Shown: positions 26,275 through 33,655 of the stretch, in pieces
Layout: every line of letters begins with the position of its first letter
Position numbering within the stretch: the stretch's first letter is position 1
NCBI GenBank assembly: GCA_019638355.1
Contig: JAHBTY010000004.1
Coordinates: forward strand, 372,001 to 436,000
Direction of reading: 5' to 3'
From: Cyclobacteriaceae bacterium
GTDB taxonomy: Bacteria > Bacteroidota > Bacteroidia > Cytophagales > Cyclobacteriaceae
DNA length: 64,000 nt
Made by a program: the position numbers and the translations under genes
Notes under the pieces: model-generated
Databases searched by the model: none
Told to the model about the DNA's origin: nothing
What the model saw: only the letters and a program-made list of their open reading frames with translations

Positions 26275-27736
26275 ACTCCTTCAGCAATTTCTGTATAATC
26301 CGCAGGAGCCTCTGATATTTAACAGCGGATTGTTTCTTTTTCTCTTTGCCGCATTTCTGGCTGTGTACACCCTGCTTCACAAAACTTACCGCCCGAAACT
26401 ATTATTTGTAACACTCTTCTCGCTATACTTCTATTATAAATCAAGCGGCATTTATTTTTTGTTGTTGATTAGTACTACGGTAATTGATTATAACCTTGCC
26501 CGGTTGTTGGCACAGGCCATCGTTCCCTGGAAACGCAGCACCATTTTGGCTTTTAGCCTGATTACCAACCTCGGCTTGCTAGGATATTTCAAGTACACAA
26601 ATTTTTTACATGAAATCTTTAGTGGACTGGCCGGAATAGAATTTCAACCGTTCGATATTTTTCTGCCCGTGGGGATTTCCTTTTTCACGTTTCAATCGCT
26701 CAGTTATACCATTGATGTGTATCGAAAAAAGATTGAACCTGTTCCACACTTGCTGGACTACGCCTTCTACATTTCATTCTTTCCACAGTTGGTGGCAGGG
26801 CCCATTGTGCGTGCAGCCGACTTTTTACCACAACTTTCAAGGCCCACATTTGTAACCAAAGAGATGTTGGGTCGGGGTATTTTTCTTATATGCACAGGGT
26901 TATTTAAGAAAGCCGTGATCTCAAATTACATCAGTATGAATTTTGTGGATCGGATTTTTGATGCCCCAACACTTTATACCGGTTTGGAAAATTTGTTTGG
27001 TGTGTATGGCTATGCCCTGCAAATCTATTGCGACTTCTCTGGCTATTCCGATATGGCTATTGGCATTGCCTTGTTGTTGGGTTTTCATTTCAACCTCAAC
27101 TTCGATTCGCCTTATCAATCGAAAAACATTACCGAGTTCTGGAGACGGTGGCACATGTCGCTTTCCAGTTGGTTGCGCGACTATCTTTATATTTCATTAG
27201 GCGGAAACCGGAAAGGAAAAGTTCGAACCTACATCAATTTGTTTCTAACGATGTTATTGGGTGGCTTATGGCATGGCGCTGCCTTTCGGTTTATTCTCTG
27301 GGGTGCGCTGCATGGACTGGCACTTGGCATACATAAATTTATTTTATCATTTAAGTGGCCAGCGTTACAAAATCAAGTTCTACAAAATAGCAGCAACCTA
27401 CTTAGCACCATCATCACGTTTCACTTTGTATGTTTCTGCTGGATATTTTTCAGGGCGCAGGATATGGACACTGCCTGGCAGGTGCTCAGCCAGATTACCT
27501 CTAACTTCTCACCCGGAATATTTTTTGATTTTGTGATGGGTTACAAAGCAGTATTGTTTCTGATGGCGATTGGTTATGTACTGCATTTTACCCCCACGCA
27601 GGTTGAGCAACGCGCAGAAAATTGGATAACTAATCTTTCGCTTGTAGGAAAAGCTGCGGTAGTACTCATTACAATTCTAGTAGTAATCCAAACCAAATCG
27701 GCCGGCATCCAGCCGTTTATTTATTTTCAGTTTTAG
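26246..27736 (+). CDS. MBOAT-family membrane O-acyltransferase (AlgI/DltB-like)
   Basis: The 496-residue polytopic protein has the MBOAT signature FWRRWHMSLSSWLRDYLYI followed by GGNRKG. It also has the active-site histidine segment LLGGLWHGAAFRFILWGALH, plus FFPQLVAGPIVRAADFLPQL. Members move acyl (usually acetyl) groups across the inner membrane to a periplasmic acceptor. With the two SGNH proteins directly upstream it forms a probable polysaccharide O-acetylation unit. ATG at 26246 or 26252 are both plausible starts. It is the last gene before the A/T-rich island. Confidence 0.93.
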   Translation: MSMFGIDTHKLLQQFLYNPQEPLIFNSGLFLFLFAAFLAVYTLLHKTYRPKLLFVTLFSLYFYYKSSGIYFLLLISTTVIDYNLARLLAQAIVPWKRSTILAFSLITNLGLLGYFKYTNFLHEIFSGLAGIEFQPFDIFLPVGISFFTFQSLSYTIDVYRKKIEPVPHLLDYAFYISFFPQLVAGPIVRAADFLPQLSRPTFVTKEMLGRGIFLICTGLFKKAVISNYISMNFVDRIFDAPTLYTGLENLFGVYGYALQIYCDFSGYSDMAIGIALLLGFHFNLNFDSPYQSKNITEFWRRWHMSLSSWLRDYLYISLGGNRKGKVRTYINLFLTMLLGGLWHGAAFRFILWGALHGLALGIHKFILSFKWPALQNQVLQNSSNLLSTIITFHFVCFCWIFFRAQDMDTAWQVLSQITSNFSPGIFFDFVMGYKAVLFLMAIGYVLHFTPTQVEQRAENWITNLSLVGKAAVVLITILVVIQTKSAGIQPFIYFQF

Positions 27737-27763
27737 ATTTTAAGGGCACCTCATAACCGAGTA

Positions 27764-27833
27764 GTTGCGCATATCCGTCTATAATTGGGCGGATATACGT
27801 AACGGTATTACGTATATTTGAGAGTTGTGCGTC
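27764..27833. repeat. left-edge element of the island: two adjacent inverted repeats and a promoter-like box
   Basis: ATATCCG (27771-27777) pairs with CGGATAT (27790-27796). Overlapping it, ATACGTAA (27795-27802), loop CGGTA, TTACGTAT (27808-27815) is a perfect 8-bp dyad. TATATTTG at 27813-27820 matches the Bacteroidota -7 consensus TAnnTTTG and overlaps the second dyad, so it could drive the restriction-modification genes under operator control. GTTGCGC and GTTGTGCG flank the element. It starts 27 bases after the MBOAT stop. Confidence 0.55.
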
Positions 27834-27863
27834 AGTGTAAAAAGCCGACCCGCAAATGACACA

Positions 27864-27906
27864 TTTGGTTTTTGCCGACACAAGAGCCAACGCTCAAAAA
27901 ACCAAA
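27864..27906. repeat. inverted repeat TTTGGTTTTT/AAAAACCAAA upstream of the restriction gene
   Basis: TTTGGTTTTT (27864-27873) pairs perfectly with AAAAACCAAA (27897-27906). The loop contains CACAAGAGCCAACGC. A second hairpin at 30703-30763 has a different stem but a loop with CACAAGCCAACGC. Just downstream, GCCAACGCACGGAC (27920-27933) recurs with one mismatch at 30728-30741. The two elements therefore bracket the restriction-modification pair. Confidence 0.55.
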
Positions 27907-27972
27907 AGAGCCATTTTTTGCCAACGCACGGACAGACTAACAGATTAAAAAAGTAACTTTGTAGAACAAAAA

Positions 27973-29079
27973 ATGAATATGACATATTACGATAAAATAA
28001 GAGAATTAACTAAAACAGTTCCGGCAACTTTGGTGGACTTCGGACTTCCACGAGACCCTGCAAGAACACCGACACAAGCATCATCAAATTTCATTACCAA
28101 TAAGGAACAGGGAGATTGGGCTGAAAACTTGGTGTTCAGAGCTATAAACGAGACTTCTAAAAACTTTGTCGCAGTAAAATATGGCAAGTCTGATGACTTA
28201 GTTGCAGGAGAAGATGGATTTGATACATTTTATCAGGATTTTCAAGACGAGCTTGATACAATTGGTAAAAGACCAGACTTATTAATTTTCAGAATAGAAG
28301 ACTTCAATAAGGACTTGGGTTTTGATATAAGCCAAATTCCACACCATACAATTACCGAGTATGTAAAAAAAGCTATAGCAGGAATTGAAGTAAGGTCAAG
28401 TGCATTTTTGATAGATAAATACGAAGAAGCAATGCAGGTTAGGACTGAAAAATTTAGTCAAATCGCTTTGCAGATAAGAGATATAATTCTTGCAGAATTT
28501 CAGGAAGAATTAAATCATCCTTCAAGACAAGCATACATTGATTTACTTAATAGCATTACACCAAAAACTTTATCGGTAACAGATTTTAGAGTTCCAAGTT
28601 GGAGTTCAACAGAACGGCTTTCGGAATTGAAAGCACACTTTAGAACACTCAAAGACGCTATCAAAGAAATTCAGAAACGGGACTATCTTTCCATTACCCC
28701 AAAGGTTGAAGACATCAAAGTTGTTTACAAATGGATTGAAACTTTCAATGTTCCCCATTTCTATTTTCAGGTTTTCTTCGATAAAGTTTACGGAATTTCA
28801 TTCGAGCAAATTCTTGCTATTATCTCTGATTCCAACAACGAAGGAATAATTTTCTCAGTTGAGACAGACACCAAAAATCAGAACAAAACTACTATCAAAA
28901 TCAATTCAAAATCAGGTACACCGATTGCATCAAAAGTTGAAGAACCTATTCACGAAAGCGTTAGAAAAGAAATGGACAGGGGAAGACTTTTATTTTATGT
29001 AACCTTTAAAGGTGGGACAGCATATCTTGATGTGGACAATTTAATAAACATACTCGGAATAGACAGCAACGAATTCTAA
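27973..29079 (+). CDS. probable type II restriction endonuclease (AccI-like)
   Basis: The 368-residue protein precedes a DNA adenine methyltransferase gene and overlaps it by one base (TAATG). A possible PD-(D/E)xK site is Pro101-Asp102 in KRPDLLIF followed by Glu139-Val-Arg141 in [11 protein letters not shown], with Arg where Lys is usual, and Glu51 in GDWAENLV as a helix-A acid. Size, the EVRSS motif and the partner recall the AccI family, but I assign that only tentatively; the recognition sequence is not deduced. ATG at 27979 is an alternative start. The region is A/T-rich, suggesting transfer. Confidence 0.68.
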   Translation: MNMTYYDKIRELTKTVPATLVDFGLPRDPARTPTQASSNFITNKEQGDWAENLVFRAINETSKNFVAVKYGKSDDLVAGEDGFDTFYQDFQDELDTIGKRPDLLIFRIEDFNKDLGFDISQIPHHTITEYVKKAIAGIEVRSSAFLIDKYEEAMQVRTEKFSQIALQIRDIILAEFQEELNHPSRQAYIDLLNSITPKTLSVTDFRVPSWSSTERLSELKAHFRTLKDAIKEIQKRDYLSITPKVEDIKVVYKWIETFNVPHFYFQVFFDKVYGISFEQILAIISDSNNEGIIFSVETDTKNQNKTTIKINSKSGTPIASKVEEPIHESVRKEMDRGRLLFYVTFKGGTAYLDVDNLINILGIDSNEF

Positions 29080-30698
29080 TGATTGAAGTTAAAGACATAT
29101 CGCAAGCGACAAACAATCAAGTTGAGAAAGACTACTCTAAGTTAATTTCCTTGGAGCATAGGAAAAAGTTTGCCCAATTCTTTACACCTTTTCAGTTAGC
29201 GTCATTAATGGCAGATTGGTTGTTAGGAAATCAGAAACTTAAAACAGTTTTAGAACCTGCATTTGGTTTAGGTGTTTTCACAAGAGCTTTACTCAGTAAA
29301 AAATCCAATTTGTCAATTAAAGGCTTTGATATTGATGAAACAATTCTTTCCGAAGCAAAAGAGATTTTCAGCGATACACCAAACTTCGATTTATTCTTGG
29401 AAGATTATATGTTCAATGATTGGAACAACAAATATGATGGCATAATTTGCAATCCACCCTATTTTAAGTTTCACGATTATGACAATAAAACGATTTTAAA
29501 TGAAATCGAAAATCGCTTAAAAATCAAACTCAATGGATTTACAAACCTTTACACACTTTTTCTTTTAAAGTCTATCTATCAGTTAAACTCAAACGGCAGA
29601 CTTGCCTATATCATACCATCGGAGTTTTTAAATTCAGATTATGGCAAACTTGTAAAATTGGCACTAATTAAGAATAAGGTTTTAAGGCATATTGTTGTTT
29701 TCGATTTTGAAGAAAATGTTTTTGACGATGCTTTGACAACTGCGTGTATTCTGTTATGTTCAAATGACAAGCATAATCATAAAGTAAAGTTTACAACCAT
29801 TAAAAAGATAGATGACTTAGAACAGATTAGAAGTTACATTTCACAGTATCCAGTAAACAATAGTGACGAATTATCTATTAATCTCAGCGACCTTGAACCA
29901 GAAATAAAGTGGCGTAAATATTACCAACAGCAAAACGGAATTAGATATAAAAACTTAATTCCATTTTCAAGTGTAGCCAAAGTTGTACGTGGAATTGCCA
30001 CAGGTGCAAATGAATATTTCACATTTTCTAAATCTAAAGCAAACCAATATGGGATTAATGAAAAATATTTACTTCCCTGTATCTGCAAAGCTATTGATGT
30101 TAAAGACAATTTCTTCACGAAAGATAATTTCAATTCATTAGTAAATAATGATAGACAAGCATTCTTATTAAATGCAGTTGGCTCTCAAGATGAAAATGTT
30201 TTAAAATACATTGAACTTGGAGTGACATCAGGTATTGATAAAAAATATCTCACAGCTTGTAGAACTCCGTGGTTTTCTTTAGAAAATCGTCCGCCTTCTC
30301 CAATTTGGGTTTCTGTATTCAATAGAAGCGGACTGAAATTTATTAGAAATGAAGCAAACATTTCAAATCTGACAACGTTTCATTGCGTTTATCCAGTTCA
30401 AAATAGCTTGTTCGATAATGTTAATGTTGACGTTTTGTTTGCATATCTTTTGACAGACGTTGCAAGAGAGATATTTGAAGACAACCGCAGGGAGTATGGT
30501 AACGGACTTCAAAAATTTGAGCCTAATGACCTTAACAAAGCAATGATGCTTGATTTGACATTGCTCGACAAGAAAACCGAAAATAAAATCATAGAACTTT
30601 ACAAGAAATTTAGGGAGACAGCTATAAACAAATCGCCAGACGAAAGTTTTTTATTTGAAATAAACGACATTTTTAAATCGAGATATTCCCAATGCTAA
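29079..30698 (+). CDS. type II N6-adenine DNA methyltransferase (Eco57I/TaqI-like class)
   Basis: The 539-residue protein has the gamma-class order of motifs: motif X-like FFTPFQLASLMADWL (residues 34-48), SAM-binding motif I LEPAFGLGVFTRALL (58-72), motif II acidic KGFDIDE, and catalytic motif IV NPPY (125-128). A C-terminal target-recognition region follows (about 300-500). It methylates adenine N6 in a DNA site to protect the host from the endonuclease encoded immediately upstream. The start overlaps the upstream stop by one base, so the pair is co-translated, although endonuclease-first order usually requires extra control to protect a new host. Confidence 0.92.
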   Translation: MIEVKDISQATNNQVEKDYSKLISLEHRKKFAQFFTPFQLASLMADWLLGNQKLKTVLEPAFGLGVFTRALLSKKSNLSIKGFDIDETILSEAKEIFSDTPNFDLFLEDYMFNDWNNKYDGIICNPPYFKFHDYDNKTILNEIENRLKIKLNGFTNLYTLFLLKSIYQLNSNGRLAYIIPSEFLNSDYGKLVKLALIKNKVLRHIVVFDFEENVFDDALTTACILLCSNDKHNHKVKFTTIKKIDDLEQIRSYISQYPVNNSDELSINLSDLEPEIKWRKYYQQQNGIRYKNLIPFSSVAKVVRGIATGANEYFTFSKSKANQYGINEKYLLPCICKAIDVKDNFFTKDNFNSLVNNDRQAFLLNAVGSQDENVLKYIELGVTSGIDKKYLTACRTPWFSLENRPPSPIWVSVFNRSGLKFIRNEANISNLTTFHCVYPVQNSLFDNVNVDVLFAYLLTDVAREIFEDNRREYGNGLQKFEPNDLNKAMMLDLTLLDKKTENKIIELYKKFRETAINKSPDESFLFEINDIFKSRYSQC

Positions 30699-30702
30699 AC
30701 AG

Positions 30703-30763
30703 CCACACACATTGCCAAGTCGCACAAGCCAACGCACAGACCAAAACTTGGCAAAGAGTGTGT
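30703..30763. repeat. inverted repeat, hairpin after the methyltransferase gene
   Basis: ACACAC (30705-30710) plus GCCAAGT (30714-30720) pair with ACTTGGC (30746-30752) plus GTGTGT (30758-30763), leaving small internal loops. The apical loop includes CACAAGCCAACGCACAGAC, shared in part with the element at 27864-27933. It starts five bases after the methyltransferase stop and has no T-tract, so it is not a standard terminator. Confidence 0.65.
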
Positions 30764-30823
30764 CTGTTCCTACCCACAACCAACAGACAAACAGGACGAA
30801 AGAAGAACACCGAACGCACAACA

Positions 30824-30950
30824 GCGGTTTGGCGTAATGGCGGGTTCAGTGCTTCGTATGACAGTTTTTTGGTAGGTTCAAGTTCCGTTCTTCGATTGAA
30901 CTTTAGTGCTAAAAATCCGCCACTACGCCAAGCCGCAAACCGTTAGCGGG
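30824..30950. repeat. long imperfect inverted repeat ending in GTTAGCGGG, cassette-junction-like
   Basis: GCGGTTTGGCGTAATGGCGG (30824-30843) pairs with CCGCCACTACGCCAAGCCGC (30917-30936) as a 20-bp stem with one mismatch and one G-T pair. CAAACCG (30936-30942) can alternatively pair with CGGTTTG (30825-30831). The element ends CGTTAGCGGGC. An inner dyad AAGTTC/GAACTT lies at 879-884 and 897-902 of the 30-kb block. It is more G/C-rich than the genes around it. The folded form resembles integron attC sites in general design, but the canonical GTTRRRY end is not matched exactly. Confidence 0.65.
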
Positions 30951-31005
30951 CATTGTAAGGACGACCCCACAAGCCAAAACAGACATAAGACCAGGTTAAA
31001 ATAAA

Positions 31006-31740
31006 ATGAGCTACAACTATTATAAAACAAATCCGAAATTATCCGATTATGTTCGGACAGTTTTGGTGTTTGACAACGATAGCGAAAGTTCAGAATTACC
31101 TTTGTTTACGAACGGAATGTCCGCTTTGCTTTACAAGGCAGACAACCGCATTACACTTTTCGGACAATCTGTTCCTGTTGAAGAATGGAACGAAACAACT
31201 ATCGCTTTTTTCTTCAAGCCTTTTTCGTTAGCGACAACTTTCAAATTATCAGGACAGGACTTGAAAGCGAAACCCATTGAACTCAATCGTTGGAACGCAC
31301 AAAAAGCAATGGCTTTGAACATTCAACTTTATCATTCCAAATCAATGCAGGAAAAAGTTGAAATTTTATCCCATTTCATTTTCATGCAAATTAAAAGCAA
31401 CAGAAGAGATTGTGAAATGATACGCTATGCAACCGATACGATAATGCATAACTCAAACACAGATGTTCTTTTGCAATTACTGAAAAACTTACATCTAACC
31501 GAAAGAACTTTCCAACGGGTTTTCAAAAAGTATGTTGGCATTACAGCTACCGAATACAGAAGAATTTGCCAACATTATTTTGCCTTTTCGCATTTAAAAA
31601 GCGGACATTTTGAAAAGTTGACAGACGTTGCATTTACAAATGGTTACTTTGACCAAAGCCACTACATACGCTCGTTCAAAGAGTTTACAAACACAACCCC
31701 AAATGAATACCTGCAATGGGGGTTAAATAAGGGAAAATGA
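31006..31740 (+). CDS. AraC-family transcriptional regulator
   Basis: The 244-residue protein has an N-terminal ligand/DUF6597-like region (about 1-130) and a C-terminal AraC DNA-binding domain (about 145-240). The latter is recognised by LHLTERTFQRVFKKYVGITA and the second helix-turn-helix VAFTNGYFDQSHYIRSFKEF followed by TPNEYLQW. It is probably an activator of the VOC gene 70 bases downstream, or of genes elsewhere. It lies in the A/T-rich island after the long inverted repeat. Confidence 0.92.
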   Translation: MSYNYYKTNPKLSDYVRTVLVFDNDSESSELPLFTNGMSALLYKADNRITLFGQSVPVEEWNETTIAFFFKPFSLATTFKLSGQDLKAKPIELNRWNAQKAMALNIQLYHSKSMQEKVEILSHFIFMQIKSNRRDCEMIRYATDTIMHNSNTDVLLQLLKNLHLTERTFQRVFKKYVGITATEYRRICQHYFAFSHLKSGHFEKLTDVAFTNGYFDQSHYIRSFKEFTNTTPNEYLQWGLNKGK

Positions 31741-31810
31741 ATTTTGTCGGTTTTATACAATGCCGTTTCTTGACCGAAAAAGAATTTTGCTCCAAGAAAA
31801 ATTTAGAAAA

Positions 31811-32656
31811 ATGAAAGAACAAATAACACCGTGCCTGTGGTTTGATAATCAGGCAAAAGAAGCGGGAGTGTTTTATTGCTCGCAGTTTCCCAATGCCAAA
31901 CTTGTAGCACAATCGCCTGTTGTAACGGAAATTGAAGTTTCGGGACAGCACATTACATTGCTTGACGGTGGCCCTATGTATCAACCTAACCCTTCTATTT
32001 CGCTATTCTACATTTGCGAAACTGAAGATGAAATAAATCGTATTTGGGAAGCATTTACAAAAGACGGTTCGGTTTTAATGCCTTTGGGCAAATACGAATG
32101 GAGCGAAAGATACGGTTGGATCAATGACAAATATGGGGTTTCGTGGCAGTTTGCATTAGGAAAAATTGAAGAAGTCGGACAACGCATAACCCCTTGTTTA
32201 TTGTTTACGGGCAAACAATACGGACGTGCCGAAGAAGCCATAAAGCATTATTCCACAATTTTCAAGAACCCAAAACAAGACGGTATTCTTCACTTTGGAA
32301 ACAACGAAGCACCCGAACAAGAGGGTAAAGTAAAACACGCCCAAATTGCACTCAACGGGCAAAAGTTTATGTTTATGGACAGTAAACCGCACAACTTTAC
32401 TTTTAGCGAAGGTGTTTCATTTACCATTCATTGCGAAACACAAGACGAAATAGATTACTATTGGAAAAAGCTAACCGAAAGCGGAGAAGAAAGTATGTGT
32501 GGTTGGCTCAAAGATAAGTTTGGCGTATCGTGGCAAGTTATCCCGACAATTTTGAGCAAACTAATGAGCGACCCAAACAAAGCAGGAAAAGCGGCACAAG
32601 CATTTATGCAAATGCGAAAATTTGACATTGAAAAACTAGTTCAAGCATCAATTTAA
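31811..32656 (+). CDS. tandem VOC (glyoxalase/PhnB-like) domain protein
   Basis: ATG at 31811 is preferred (281 residues, MKEQITPCLWFDNQAKEAG); a start at 31760 would add a Lys/Arg-rich leader. Two homologous VOC domains of the '3-demethylubiquinone-9 methyltransferase/PhnB' type are visible, each beginning ITPCLxF and ending with a similar block (GWINDKYGVSWQFAL and GWLKDKFGVSWQVIP). Such proteins are usually cytoplasmic and their reactions are mostly unknown. Despite the PhnB-like family name there is no reason to tie it to the phosphonate locus. It is 13 bases upstream of a small membrane protein gene. Confidence 0.88.
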   Translation: MKEQITPCLWFDNQAKEAGVFYCSQFPNAKLVAQSPVVTEIEVSGQHITLLDGGPMYQPNPSISLFYICETEDEINRIWEAFTKDGSVLMPLGKYEWSERYGWINDKYGVSWQFALGKIEEVGQRITPCLLFTGKQYGRAEEAIKHYSTIFKNPKQDGILHFGNNEAPEQEGKVKHAQIALNGQKFMFMDSKPHNFTFSEGVSFTIHCETQDEIDYYWKKLTESGEESMCGWLKDKFGVSWQVIPTILSKLMSDPNKAGKAAQAFMQMRKFDIEKLVQASI

Positions 32657-32669
32657 AAAAGTAAATCGC

Positions 32670-33071
32670 ATGAACATTTTAAAAAGTATTGGTGTCATTC
32701 TTCTTGCGTTTATGGTAAACGCTTTGTTGTCGGTGCTGACAGATTTTTTACTTGAACAAATTGACGTATTGCCTGATCCGGAAAATGGTTTATTTGAAAC
32801 GTGGGCAATTTTGCTTGTGTTATCTTACAGGGCTATTTATACGGTGCTTACAGGTTTTATCATAGCACGTTTTGCACCAAATAAACCAATACTTCACGCT
32901 TTCATTCTTGGCATAATTGGAACCGCCATCACATTGTTAGCTGTCAGCAATCCCGACTTTGCTCAAAAATCAAAATTGTGGTTTGGTTACACACTTGCTG
33001 CAATAACAATTCCTTGTCTTTGGTTAGGCGTAAAAATTCAACAGAGTTGGACAACACGAAAGGACAACTGA
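32670..33071 (+). CDS. small membrane protein of unknown function
   Basis: The 133-residue protein has about four hydrophobic segments (roughly 7-25, 44-67, 75-93 and 104-122) and a short charged C-terminus (QQSWTTRKDN). It starts 13 bases after the VOC gene and is probably co-transcribed with it. I recognise no family. Confidence 0.75.
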   Translation: MNILKSIGVILLAFMVNALLSVLTDFLLEQIDVLPDPENGLFETWAILLVLSYRAIYTVLTGFIIARFAPNKPILHAFILGIIGTAITLLAVSNPDFAQKSKLWFGYTLAAITIPCLWLGVKIQQSWTTRKDN

Positions 33072-33349
33072 AAACAACTACTGCCAACAACAAAATGAAT
33101 TATGACAAAACAGTGCAAAACGGGGACAGCCCACTTAACGAAAAAAGTATTTTGGTCTCGTAGCTGGGAGAGCAAATAACTGTAACGTCCGACAACGAGA
33201 AAATATCAATAAATAGCATTTGTGCCCCTGACAAGATGAGTTCGGTGTTTTCCAACGGACGAAATACAAAGAATATTAATTTATTAGCAGAGCGGGTGAA
33301 GGCCGGCAGCCGCTAACAATGTGCCCTTATCCCACGTCTGGGTTCGTCT
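33072..33349. other. non-coding right edge of the island
   Basis: No gene or strong hairpin is visible in these 278 bases. CAGCCGCTAACAATGTGCCC at 33308-33327 contains GCTAAC, the complement of the GTTAGC end of the 30824-30950 element, and probably marks the right boundary. The remainder may be remnants of decayed cassette sequence. Confidence 0.45.
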
Positions 33350-33652
33350 CTACAACCGCTTTCCTATAATCATCATTGATGTGCGAATGGATTGTTCTTT
33401 TAAATGCAGAAACTGCTTTCGCTCGTCATCCCGTTTAAAGTTTTCAAAATCTTGTTCGCTCAAAAATTCAACCAGGTGAATTTCATAAGGCTTCTCGCTA
33501 TAAGGGCCGATAAAGGCATTAACATCCGGGCGCACCCGAAACAAAAGTTTACCATTGTATTTTGAAATGATTGGAATGGCTACTGCCTCAAACTGTTCAA
33601 ACACTTCTTCCTGACCCGGAATAATATAAATGAGTTGGGTAATGTAAATCAT
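33350..33652 (-). CDS. DUF1330-like small protein
   Basis: The 100-residue protein (MIYITQLIYIIPGQEEVFEQ, with PYEIHLVEFLSEQDFENFK) fits the dimeric alpha-beta-barrel fold of DUF1330/antibiotic-monooxygenase-like proteins. It starts three bases after the stop of the T9SS gene on the same strand and is probably co-transcribed with it. Function unknown. It marks the undisturbed chromosome to the right of the A/T-rich island. Confidence 0.78.
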   Translation of the reverse strand: MIYITQLIYIIPGQEEVFEQFEAVAIPIISKYNGKLLFRVRPDVNAFIGPYSEKPYEIHLVEFLSEQDFENFKRDDERKQFLHLKEQSIRTSMMIIGKRL

Positions 33653-33655
33653 AAA

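Larger units (their letters stand above)
30699..31005. other. 307-base non-coding spacer with two large inverted repeats
   Basis: No convincing gene is present. An 84-codon open frame from 30692 runs through the repeat arms, has no domain, and looks like a chance frame. The spacer contains the hairpins described at 30703-30763 and 30824-30950. It separates the restriction-modification pair from the AraC/VOC/membrane-protein group. Confidence 0.7.
27764..33334. other. A/T-rich accessory island inserted between convergent genes
   Basis: The stretch starts just past the MBOAT stop and ends just before the stop of the convergent DUF1330-like gene at 33350. By eye its genes are more A/T-rich, with different codon use from their neighbours. 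The content is accessory: a restriction-modification pair, then AraC, VOC and membrane-protein genes. Non-coding spacers with long inverted repeats separate the blocks. GTTAGC is present at 30943-30948, and GCTAAC, its complement, at 33312-33317 near the right edge. No integrase, transposase or tRNA target was found. Confidence 0.6.

Noticed and set aside
30692-30946. 84-codon open frame after the methyltransferase gene
   Set aside because: It runs through both arms of the inverted repeats and their loops, overlaps the methyltransferase stop, has low-complexity composition and no domain; treated as a chance frame in a repeat.
30824-30950. Canonical integron attC site
   Set aside because: The fold is suggestive, but the core ends read GTTAGCG rather than GTTRRRY and no integrase is present, so only a cassette-like repeat is claimed.
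31811-32656. PhnB-like VOC protein as part of the phosphonate system
   Set aside because: The family name comes from a distant relative; the gene is 13 kb away in an unrelated A/T-rich island.
33072-33163. Short open frame downstream of the small membrane protein gene
   Set aside because: Too short, no start context and overlaps the end of the preceding gene; probably non-coding island edge.
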